Positions 1 through 10,477 of a DNA stretch of 64,000 nt are shown here, one piece after another. A program made the translations under genes and the position numbers. The notes beneath the pieces were generated by a model, which had not been told where the DNA came from, ran no database searches, and was given only the letters and a program-made list of their open reading frames with translations. This DNA is from Rhizoctonia solani (lineage: Eukaryota > Basidiomycota > Agaricomycetes > Cantharellales > Ceratobasidiaceae), in NCBI RefSeq assembly GCF_016906535.1, contig NC_057380.1, positions 1,674,001 through 1,738,000 on the forward strand. Direction: 5' to 3'. The stretch's first letter is position 1. The number at the start of each line of letters is the position of its first letter.

Positions 1-1066
1 TTTGTTGTCGACGAGTCTCTCTGCAAACACCCTTCAACAAAAACATCCTCCCCACCCACGTGAGACGCGTACATCCAATCGCTGTGTTGTTTTCAATGAC
101 GACATGAGGCTGGGGAACATTTCCAACCTATGGACACGCCTATAGAGTAAGTTTACTTCACGTCCTGCACACCAGCCAAAAAGCTAGAGTTACTGCATAT
201 CTACCCCGAAACGGGTATATGAGTCTCCACCCATCTGCACTCCACCACGTGTCCCAACGAGGTTAATTCGGCAACTTGCGACAAACCTTGCTTTACGTTC
301 TCGAATTTTTCTATATTGAATCCTATTTTACGGCAGAACTGATATTCTTAGCACAGCTTTTTGTACGTTCTGTGCGTGTCCTTTCCAGAGTCTTACCTGA
401 CTGTTCCAAAGGATCCGGACGCGAGGTTCTTGCTTTCGAAGTATACCTGCTCAATCTATATTTGGCCATATCATAAAGCCCGCACATCTCGATCCTTGAG
501 CTTTATATTGGCATTCTATCCATTTGTATCAATATCCATGAATCTATGATCCAAAATGCGACCAGCACTTTATCTTGGAATTGTCACGTAATGGTGTATT
601 TTACTTAAACACGTATTCATTTCACAGACAACAACGGTGATTGAGTATACTAGCCGTAGCCAGAAACTACTCTCGGAAAGCAGCCCTTTCCTGCGGAAGC
701 ATAAATCGGAAAACTTGCGAATATATGCGGTATAATACCAGGCTATATTGATTTGAATGTACCACATGTATGCTACCATATAGTACAATAATTCCACTTA
801 AATCATCATAAAACATCACAAGATGATAAAATCTCTGAGACTACATTTTGTGATTACGAACCAATGTGGATATACGGCACCCACCGCCCAAACTCCTTCT
901 CCCCAACCTTCTCGCGTAGCCCCGCAACAGCATAATGAACCGCTCTCCCCGCCTCTCCATTCCCGACCTTCCCAGCTTTCATCAACATCTCATACACCTT
1001 ATCAGCCACAAACGGCGCATCCTCGTCCATCACAGACCACATCGACGCAACCACGCTCGGATACCC
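1..1066. repeat. Duplicated host segment, copy A
   Basis: This stretch recurs in the same orientation about 42-50 kb downstream, in five pieces (6218-6344, 41971-42027, 48464-48780, 49364-49417, 49982-50506) separated by transposon insertions. Copy A is continuous and keeps many CpG sites that are TpG or CpA in the other copy. Its right part (854-1066) is the 3' end of the TPR-CHAT gene, so the duplication included the end of that gene. The left part has no convincing gene. The copy may extend left of the window. Confidence 0.85.
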
Positions 1067-3590
1067 AGCCATCATCATCCCAGACGCAAGATGAATAGCC
1101 TCATCGGGCAACCGTTCGTCCCCCGTCGCAGTCTGGCACGCAGACAAAAACGCGAGTCCCTTGTTTTTGAACGATCGTTGGGTGATGGTCACTAGGTCGA
1201 GGGTCCCGTCGTGCAGGTAGAACCCGCTCTTGGTCGGGTTCATAATGTTCTGATGAGCGTGGCATGCCAGGTGCACCCAGTCGTATCGTTCCATCTCGGC
1301 GAGCACGGTTGCGGTTGTCGCTTGGTCATTTCAGCTGTGAGTACACCGCTCGGTGTTGTGTGTGGTTCTTAAGACATTCGAGCTCTCTGGTGACGCCCTG
1401 CAATGGACTGTGACCGGGTGTGATCGATTGACCGACGGCCAGCACCCGAGGAGGTCGATCTAGCACGGTAGGAACGGATGATAGCAGAGCATTAAGAGTA
1501 GGCGTATATGAGGATATGACATGGTCAAACACTCGTGATCGCGGTTGGCCGTAGTCCCCGGCCGCATGTAGCGGCAAGAAGGTGATGGCTCCTGTGGGAC
1601 ACCACGTGACATGGGGGAGGTCGTTTGGTGCATCGTTATCCTAAAGAACGCGCGTTAATATGCATATACACGGTGATAATGTCTAGTCGGCCGACGCACG
1701 AGGTATCCCAGGTAATCAAGCACCGGCTTGACGACTTCATTCCAGAGACTAGCAAGCACCAGCCCGATGTCAGGTTCAGGCTCTGACAGAGGCAGAGCCT
1801 TGGGCTTGAAACCGCGCTCTCGAAGTCGCTTGTTCCTCAGCATGGTGTCAATCTGCGAGCGAGCATTCCGCGCTTTCTCCTCGGTATAGTCGGAAAGAGC
1901 GAGATGGCCAACGTGGTCCTTTCCAGGCTTGATCACAAGCGCATCGCAATGGGCGTCGTGGCAGTTGATGACAACCACAGGTCCGTATCGAGCAGTCTTT
2001 AAGAGTTCCTTTACTTCCATGGGTCGAAGAAAGGTTTCGAAACCAGGCAACTTCCGTACCTGGGCTAGTAGATCGTCGTATTCCTTTGCCAATTGATGGC
2101 GATGCTCTGAAGAGTATGTGACAGAGCTGGGTGCTGGATTCTGGGAGCTTGCATGATGCAGCTGTTTTGCAGTTTCCCGCAGCTGAGCGGCCAAGGCTGG
2201 ATACGACGATTCCAGAGTGTCTAGAGGAGACCGAAGCATGAGCGACTGATTCCACACCACGCATCGTGCATGCTCTAGCCATTCGAGCGCCAGACTATAT
2301 TCAGATGAGCGAATGGCAGCAGAGGCAGCTCGGACTGCAACGTTCTCTACTAGGGACAGGTCATGGTACCGCTGAGAGGTAGTAGCGCCAAGCCATATGA
2401 AGTGAGGGAGAAGGTCTACCACCGCGCGGAAAGCTTCAATAGGGTTAAGGTAGTTGTATTTGGACGTCAGCTTTGCCCATTGAAAGGCGTTGTTAAACAC
2501 GTCGCGAGCTGCACCTGTGAGCAGCTGAGAGGCTTTGCGAAATGAGTCGAGGGAGCTGTGCAGGCAGTCAGGATCGCTTGTGTAGAGGTACAGCTCGTGA
2601 GATGATACAGCCAAATTGAAATGGCGCAAAGATAGAGTGGGATGTCTATCGGGGGTCAAATTGAGCGCAAAAAAGTCGTGTTCGAATGATTTGTATAAAT
2701 CAAGAAGTTTTCCTGTGCGTCGATATCTATCCGAGTACGACACCCCCAGAGTTGCATGCCGGCTCGGCAGGTCAGGATGGTCGTCGGGAGTAAGTTCGAG
2801 TGCACAAGAGCTATGTTTGACTGCTTTGTTCAGATCGTCGACTTGTCCCAACTCCCGATATCGATCTGTGTATGACACTCCTAGAGTTGCATGCCGGCTT
2901 GACAAATCCGGGTGGTTTTCGGGAGTGAGTTCGAGTGCACGAGATTTGTATTCAATTGCTTTGTTTAGGTCTGCAACTTTTTTCAGACGCCGATACCGAT
3001 CTGTGTATGACACTCCTAGCGCTGCATGCCGGTTTGGAAGGTCCAGATGACCATCGGGAGTGAGTTCGAGTGCACGGGAATTGTATTCGATTGATTTGTT
3101 GAGGTCATCGCCCTCCCCCAGACGCTGATATCGATCTACATATGACACTCCTAGAGCTGCATACCGGCCCGGTAAGTCCGGGTGGCCGTCAGGAGTAAGT
3201 TTGAGCGCACGAGACTTGTATTTGATTGCTTTGTTGAGGCTGTCCACTTTACCGAAACGTTGATATAGAAGACCATAAGATACCCCAATATTAGCTAGCT
3301 GATTTGGAAAGTGCGGATTGGTTTCAGGCATGATTTCGAGCGCACGGACATCGTACTCCATTGATTTCTCCATATCGTCCAATTTCCCAAGCCGCCGATA
3401 TCGATCATCATGATATGCTCCCAAGCACGATAACAGGGTCAACAAGTCTAAGTGTTCACTTGGAATCAGCTCCAGGGCACGATTTCCATAGTCAATTGCC
3501 TTCTCAAGGTCATCTAAGTTTTTGGACCGCCGAAACTCGTTGTGATAAAATTCTCCTTCCTTGTATAGATCTTTGTAGTCTATAAGATTA
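854..3590 (-). CDS. TPR-CHAT protein (TPR array plus CHAT protease-like domain)
   Basis: Read on the minus strand. The first part (about 3590-1700) encodes six to seven near-identical TPR-like units of about 45 residues, each with a core like ALELTPDGHPDLPxRHAxLG followed by YxDRYRRLG. A CHAT (caspase HetF associated with TPRs) domain follows. The likely dyad is visible: His in WVHLACHAHQ and Cys in FLSACQTATG. A 59-bp intron (1641-1699; GTGCGT...TTTAG) joins GYL to DNDAPND. After QLK near 1325 the frame breaks by one base before TTATVLAEMERYDW, so the gene is either mutated or has a sequence error. The reading frame stays open upstream of 3445 to about 3630 and the true first exon is not resolved. 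CHAT proteins are cysteine-peptidase relatives; in bacteria some act in regulated-death or CRISPR-linked proteolysis. A role in fungal non-self recognition is inference. Confidence 0.85.
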
Positions 3591-3599
3591 CATATAAGT

Positions 3600-6060
3600 G
3601 GATGATGAAAAGATCCAGCAGCCTCCCTTGGCGCTCACCTAAGCCATCCATCGATACCCAAGAGTGAGCCTTTACTTTGACCTATGTCTGACACAATGCC
3701 AAATCTCTTGCTACTATCCTAGCAATCTTCTGCGGTACTCTTGATAATGACCTGTATTTCTTCCGCCAGTGATCAGAAGGTTATACGAGCTGTAATAGTT
3801 GTATCGAATGCCACACACTTCCCGGTTGCTGGTCCAACTTCCCGTTTATGATCGAGTAAACTGGTTGGTCACAGCCAAATGACTAATTCAATATACTGAA
3901 CTTATGCCCTATCTGCACCTATCATGTCAAGAGATTAGTATTTTGCACTCGTAGCCACCACTATGAATTGCTTGAACTGCCTTTCTTGCCTTGTTATATG
4001 CCCTTAGTAGTCAGTACCACCAGAAGTTTTAAGACGCTCCCAAGTCCAATAGCTTGTCGTATGGGCTGAGTAGTATAATGGTGGTACGTTCTACTGGGCC
4101 CAGCTCTGCTTTTTGTCTTATCAGTGCGCAAGCGCAGAGATTGACACCTGATGCACAGCCTAAGTCCGACACCATCACCTCACGTGAACTCCCTAAGCCT
4201 TGTTCGTATGTGTCTCTTGTTACGCTTGTGATGGATGTATACATAAATCTCACGGGTCGTGGCTGATTCCTTATGCAAGTTGTTATGAATCACAAGTGTT
4301 GCACGTTGTGTAACCCTCTGGACTTCACCTGGACTCAACAGGATGAGACTTATAGGGGCCTTTTGTCACGTAGGTCTACTTTTGGAATTTAGTCTGCGTC
4401 TATCAAATATTCTTTACAGCACTTTGGTCGATTGCTGACTACAAATGGGTATGTCATTAACATTCAGCTCCGACCTTAGGCCTTTGGCCTCGTCCGCTTT
4501 ACTTTGTTGAAATTTCTGGATTTGGGCTCGTATATGCACTGAATTTACAAGCATAAAAAGCACAGCATGAAGAACATATGGTCCAAGTGCGTGCTTGTTT
4601 CAGCGGAAATCAGGTGGCCAAACAGAACACTGACATGCAATGCAGATTAGATTATGGTGTTTCGACACTATTGGACTCTAATAGTATTCAATGACTTGAT
4701 AGGCGACGAGGTCGTAATGACAGCATACATTCTCACCAACCCCGACGGAATACCTTAATTTACAACTTAGCAATTCATATACTCTATGCCTGTATACCAA
4801 AAGCTAATAGGACTCTCGATTTATTCCAGCAATAATATATGCTCAATCAGAAGTTAGGCCTCTGGACTTGCTCGTCGTACCACATATAGTTGTAGCAAAC
4901 TCAATTACTCAAACACAACCATGTGATCACGGCTCTTAGTATCCTAACCATTCCTGTGTATCTCCGTAAGTTCCAATCCATAGCCTTTATTTTGGTAGAA
5001 TAATTATGTAGTGATAGGGTTTGGGTCTAAGTTCTGAAGATATGATGTACTCGCCTCACGGTGATACGACGCTCTTCTTTCATGATCATGTGATTCCAGG
5101 ATGGGCTTAGCCACGTATCAAATGTCAAGGGCCAGGCTTCGCAAATCTTGTCCAACTCACCTATTTTATGCTAGCACGAATGAGCTGGAAAAATGACAGC
5201 TTCTTCTAGTTAGGTCGGCCGGGCTCGAGGACCGCATTGCTTTAGCAAGTTTTCAACTCACTTTGTCTCTCATTATTTCTATTTTTGAATCTCAATTTAT
5301 TATCCTGTACACCCTCTAGATCCGGTATGCAAGAAGCCCCAGACTACATAGAAAGAGAAGGAAAGAAAAAGCAAAAGAGAACAGCAAACATATAACGTGA
5401 AAAGTGAAAGGTGACAATGGGACAAAACATAAATAACAAAACTAGGTATACTTCAGTGTCGCTAACGCCCGACGGACAAGCGCCAACCTCCTCCGCCACC
5501 CACTCCAACCGCACGGTGTTTTTGAAGCACACCACCTAAGTAACTAGGAGCAAACTGATGGGGACCGGTCAAGCGCTCGCTCCCTATGACGGGAGCATAA
5601 ATTGGTGTATTTGTTCCTCCATTCCCCTCCCTTATATCTTGGTCCGTTTCCCTGCCTCCCACCTTCAACCATGGGACCAGTTTCCATTGTACCGTCACCT
5701 TTGTTTTTTGTATATACCCAAATAAATACTTGGAGTCTTGTTCTCATACTTTAGAGTGTAATCGTCTGGGATTCTACTACTTTTGGGGCCCAATGGCTTG
5801 GATATATTAGATAATTTAGCAATAATTTGCCCGGAAGATAATATGATTGGTTATGATCAATAGAGCAAGCGGGAGGACAAAACTAAAGGGATTATAAAAC
5901 ACCATGCATCACGTTGCCATTCAAGTCTGAAGTCAAGCGCTTGGATACTTCACACATGGCGTGTTGGTATAGAGACAAGATATGATAAATAAAATATTTA
6001 TTTGGGGAAAGCAGAACAAGGGCTTTATTTGTCATCAAGTTGAGCAGAGATTGAATCCTT
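3600..6060. other. Region without recognisable gene
   Basis: About 2.4 kb between the TPR-CHAT gene and the transposon pile. Open frames are all under 80 codons, overlap on both strands and show no recognisable motif. I see no LTR, terminal repeat or tandem array here. It may hold the promoter and first exon of the TPR-CHAT gene near 3600-3900, but I cannot delimit them. Confidence 0.6.
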
Positions 6061-6083
6061 AGAGGAGTCCTGAGTCAGTATTG

Positions 6084-6344
6084 TCAAGCACGTTTTGGTA
6101 GAAATTTACCAAGTAGATAACTTAATGTATACATGCCGCCAGAAAATAAGAGACCCAGAGCCGGGTCCACAGTGGTGATCAGAGTGTCCAGAGAGATCCA
6201 AGAAGGAGCCCAAGGGTATCTTTGTTGTTGACTGAGTCTCTCTGCAAACACCCTGCAACAAAAACATTCTCTCCACCCATGTGAGACACGTACATCCAAT
6301 TGCTGTGTTGTTTTCAGTGACAACATGGGGCTGGGGAGCATTTC
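6084..6344. repeat. Duplicated host segment, copy B, piece 1
   Basis: Positions 6218-6344 match window positions 1 to about 133, with CpG-to-TpG/CpA changes. The piece ends exactly at ATTTC, the target duplication of the outer retrotransposon, and the same segment resumes at 41971. Upstream, 6084-6217 on the minus strand stays open in the frame that crosses the duplicate (a stretch with RYPWAPSWISLDTL), which may be a remnant of an unrecognised host gene. Confidence 0.8.
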
Positions 6345-6936
6345 TGTTGTAGACACAATCAATACCACGGAATTTATTCCAACTTTCTCAGATTTAAACA
6401 AAAACAAACAGACTACATTTTCAATCACATGACTTTGGCGCTTATATCTTATGCTAAGCGCCAAGCCACATCCCCATCCGCGCTTAATCAGCATACATAG
6501 CTACCTCCACCTATGACAACATCATGACATGTCAGTGACACATATGAATGAGTAAGGCCAACTGCAGAGCGGGGTTCTTATTGGATATGGTTTTGCATAT
6601 TATACATTTGTAATTAGTTCACCTCTGTAATATATAAGGAGGCCAACCAACCATGGTAACACCCAGGTCAATTACCTCTTGTTGCATCCACTCAGTGTAC
6701 AAGGGCCTTATAGCCCAGTAAATACTTAGTTAACTACTTAGAATAGTCTACACTGCCTTAAGCGGCCTTGTTGTTGTACCTTGATAGCTTGTCACTGCCT
6801 TAAGCAGTCTTGTTGTTGTAGGATAGTTGCTTGTTGCTGTAGATAGGTTTGTTGTTGCCTTAAGCAACTTTGTCTCTTTTGTACCCTGCGGCCACAAGCG
6901 CCATCCCCCTTGACGCCCTAATGGATGTTTAGGACA
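6345..6936 (+). repeat. 5' LTR of outer element (family A)
   Basis: Begins TGTTGTAGACAC and ends TTTAGGACA. It has a TATATAAGG box near 6631 followed by the conserved stretch CCATGGTAACACCCAGGTC. Three hairpin-forming palindromes around CCTTAAG lie near the 3' part (6753-6765, 6794-6808, 6854-6868). It pairs with 41381-41970. Confidence 0.9.
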
Positions 6937-7114
6937 CTAGGTAATCAACCTTACGTTGGTTGCAAACCGTTCTGCATCCCTGCCACTAAGCCCCAACCCA
7001 AGAAGGTTACCTGTACTAGCACAAGCAAAAACACATGATTGGACTCCCCTTTCAGCTGGAATAATCAAAAAGCTGTTGGTCCCACATAGTAGCAAATTGC
7101 TATAAGGCAGGCTA
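6937..7114 (+). other. Leader after 5' LTR (primer-binding region)
   Basis: Starts CTAGGTAATCAACC, as after every family-A 5' LTR here, and contains the conserved blocks TGTACTAGCACAAG and AAATTGCTATAAGGCAG that also follow the family-B LTR at 22093. The primer type cannot be assigned by eye. The leader is cut at 7114 by an inserted repeat. Confidence 0.6.
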
Positions 7115-8106
7115 TGTTAAGAGTTGTGTAAGTACAGGAGTAAAAAAGAATTACTATATACAAGATGTATATGGGAGTAACTGAGAACTAGTATTAAGAA
7201 TCAGAGTATATGCACAGAATATATGCACAATATAGGCTAGGTTATCAGGAATAACAACTCCTAACAAATAGTCTAGCAACTATGAGGTGCAGGTGGTTGG
7301 TTATGTATAGTACCTTAGACTAATGTTACTTAAGCCTAAGTCACTAAGGGTATGTATACTTAAGGTCTCTGGGATAGTACCTTAAGTAAGAGGGTTACCT
7401 GACTAATGTACAGGATTTATAGGGTTTGCCTAATAAGTATAGGACTTATAGATGCTTAAGTAAGACTTAAGACTTATGGGGTTTACCTAAAATATATCTA
7501 GGATTTATGAGATATTGTAGATAAAGCTATCTACAATATAGGGGGTATGGTGGATTGAAACACTATCACTCAGTCACAACAATCCTTACAGTATTGTTGC
7601 ACTATACTCAATGTTGAACTCAACAACTGTGACAGTCAAGGGGCACAGGGTTGCAGTAAGTACGCTAATAGGTTACCCTGTGTCTGTTGGGACTGGCCTA
7701 TGGTCTTAGTGTGCCAAATAACCTCCTATGCTATTTACAGTGAGTCAATCACTTAAAGTAAATGCGCAGATAAGCTGTTAAAGGCTTGTGTGTATATGTC
7801 AATATATAAGAGTAAAAGTAGGATGCATTAGAAGTGTCTTCACAGGGTCCTTTTATACCCTGAGAAGGCGCACAAACAAGTAATACATGATTGATACCAA
7901 GAGGGGGTACAGGAGGTACATGTGGCCACTGAAACACTTGAGGGAGCCAATACTTTGGTACATAGTAAACAAACAACAGATCCTAATATTTGCCACAAGG
8001 CAATGTTTGCCCCAAGGCAGTATTTACCTGTGTGGGTCCTTAGATGTCCCAAGGCTAAGTGTTTCATCCTTGGAGTAAACAGTCCCAAAGGTAGGATACT
8101 GCTGCA
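7115..8106 (-). repeat. LTR-like repeat D, inverted left arm
   Basis: Begins TGTTAAGAGTTGTG, the reverse complement of the repeat-D end at 38102-38115. The first about 766 bp are a near-identical reverse complement of 9712-10477. It runs to about 8106, where repeat E starts. Together with the right arm it forms a large imperfect palindrome. Confidence 0.75.
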
Positions 8107-9110
8107 TGTCATAACCCATATCTGGAGGGGTTATTACCATATATATCCACTGTCAAAGATATATATAGTATATATGATGCACAGTGATATCAATAATATA
8201 AGTTGCTGGGGGACGTTGCACTCCCCCGCCCCCCTAGCCGCGGGCCAATGTTAATGCCTGTGGGCAAGGTCTGAATAATTATGATAGAAGAGATTATGTC
8301 ATCCCCCCCCCACCTCAAATCCGTAGTAGTTTAGTATAGTATTTGATAAAGGACTGGAGGGGGGAGGTCATGTGACCCTGGTGGACTGTCAGTCTCTAAG
8401 TCATGAGCCCTTAGAGTAATGACAGTTCTGACTGCATATATGTGAGTATATGCGGCCTTCTAAAGACTGTGGAATATCCTGTTAGTAGGTGGCTTGGTCA
8501 GGAGACATGCCAGCAAAGGCATGGGTTGTCAGAGTCTGACTAATGAAGAATGGGATATGCCTAAAGAGGCAGTGCTGGCTTTGGGGATAAGCAGAAGACT
8601 GCAACCAACACTTTAGATAGAGAGATTACTTGCCAAATATGGCACAAGACCCCTTAGAGTAGAGCAGGAGAGTGGGGAGGGTAGTCAGTAGATTGACAGG
8701 AGGTCAAGTTCTGGTCTGAATGCCAGAACTCTCCCTTCATTATATACATCATACAGAACAAGGGAACTGTAAAGTACAAAGGAGAACAATGGAAGACATA
8801 CTACAAAGGTATGGGTAACTAAGAGAACAATAGAAGACATACTACAAAGGTATGGGTAACTAAGAGAACAATAGAACAATGCAACTAAGGACATATGGTA
8901 ACTAAGTAACCAGAGGACAAAGCTAACAGGCTAAACAAAGGGACCATTCACATTCCATGTTGATTGCTCTGCCAGGGGAGTCCTGCATGGCCTGTGGTCA
9001 TGTTGGGAACATCCCCTGGTCCATATAATTTGTAAAATTTAGATAAAATGATAATAGAATATTAGGGTATCTGTGTCCATGCCTCTTGGGTCATGACATG
9101 GGTCATGACA
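8107..9110. mobile_element. Repeat E, 1004 bp, LTR-like or solo element
   Basis: Starts TGTCATAACCCAT and ends ATGGGTCATGACA, a 13-bp inverted terminal repeat with one mismatch and TG...CA ends. No coding sequence was seen. A 137-bp 5' fragment of the same repeat is at 12546-12682. No target duplication is visible, because the flanks are two opposite copies of repeat D. Confidence 0.55.
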
Positions 9111-10477
9111 GGCTCCCTCAAGTGTTTCAGTGGCCACATGTACTCCTGTACCCCCTCTTGGTATCAATCATATATATGTCATGCCCTAGAGGCGTGACCA
9201 CCTTAGAATCCACTAAGTCAAAGAAATAGTGAATATATGCGCTATTTTCATGAAGATTTATGGATTATGCATTTATGCTATTTAGGCGCTGAGCACTTAT
9301 TATGTAATCTCATCACATGACCTTTAGTCATGTGATCTTGTTTTCTTATCTCTGGTCATGTGACCTTATCTTTGTTATTGTGTTTGTCACTGTATATACT
9401 ATTCCCCTTGCTTGTTGAATATATAAGGAGGGTTCTGAGAGCCTTAAGCCTCAGAACTCAACCTCTTATCCCCTTCCACACCTACCTACCCTAAGACATA
9501 CACTTAAGAGTATTGCCTGAGAGCATACCAGTCCTGTCAAAGGTTCCTTGCCCTGCTGTCTTAACAGCTTTAGTGCACTTTACTTTATATAGGTCTTGTC
9601 CTACCCTTTCCTGGCTTTGCCTTGAGCATTGTTAGGCCCTACTTGCTGATAAGTCCTATATTAGGCAATAGCTTGTTAGGTTTTACCTCTTGGTAGTTGT
9701 TGGCTCTGACAGTATATACTTGTTTGTGCGCTTCTCAGGGTATAAAAGGACCCTGTGAAGACACTTCTAATGCATCCTACTTTACTCTTATATATTGACA
9801 TATACACACAAGCCTTTAACAGCTTATCTGCGCATTACTTTAAGTGATTGACTCACTGTAAATAGCATAGGAGGTTATTTGGCACACTAAGACCATAGGC
9901 CAGTCCCAACAGACACAGGGTAACCTATTAGCGTACTTACTGCAACCCTGTGCCCCTTGACTGTCACAGTTGTTGAGTTCAACATTGAGATAGTGCAACA
10001 ATACTGTAAGGATTGTTGTGACTGAGTGATAGTGTTCAATCCACCATACCCCCTATATTGTAGATAGCTTTATCTACAATATCTCATAAATCCTAGATAT
10101 ATTTAGGTAACCCCATAAGTCTTAAGTCTTACTTAAGCATCTATAAGTCCTATACTTATTAGGCAAACCCTATAAATCCTGTACATTAGTCAGGTAACTC
10201 TCTTACCTAAGGTACTATCCCAGAGACCTTAAGTATACATACCCTTAGTGACTTAGGCTTAAGTAACATTAGTCTAAGGTACTATACATAACCAACCACC
10301 TGCACCTCATAGTTGCTAGACTATTTGTTAGGAGTTGTTATTCCTGATAACCTAGCCTATATTGTGCATATATTCTGTGCATATACTCTGATTCTTAATA
10401 CTAGTTCTCAGTTACTCCCATATACATCTTGTATATAGTAATTCTTTTTTACTCCTGTACTTACACAACTCTTAACA
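9111..10477 (+). repeat. LTR-like repeat D, right arm (split by solo LTR C)
   Basis: Direct orientation, 9111-9176 and 9712-10477, ending CACAACTCTTAACA. It matches the inner part of the repeat-D copy at 36088-38115. It is interrupted by an LTR of family C. It joins pol sequence at 10478, whereas the left arm joins the leader at 7114, so the missing gag and 5' pol of this unit were lost when the D copies arrived or recombined. Confidence 0.7.
9177..9711 (+). mobile_element. Solo LTR, family C
   Basis: 535 bp, TGTCATGCCCTAGAGG...GGCTCTGACA, closely related to 30478-31013. Flanking 5-mers are ATATA and GTATA; the uninterrupted D copies read like GTAT(A), so the left duplication has one change. 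A TATATAAGGAGG box near 9419 is followed at 9432-9457 by a strong hairpin (8-bp stem GTTCTGAG/CTCAGAAC, loop containing CCTTAAG). Confidence 0.8.

Noticed and set aside
276..549. Two overlapping open frames of 62-66 codons
   Set aside because: They lie in the duplicated segment, are not kept in copy B and have no motif or splice context.
6937..7110. Assigning a tRNA primer to the primer-binding region
   Set aside because: No clear match to a tRNA 3' end could be recognised by eye, and self-priming could not be excluded.
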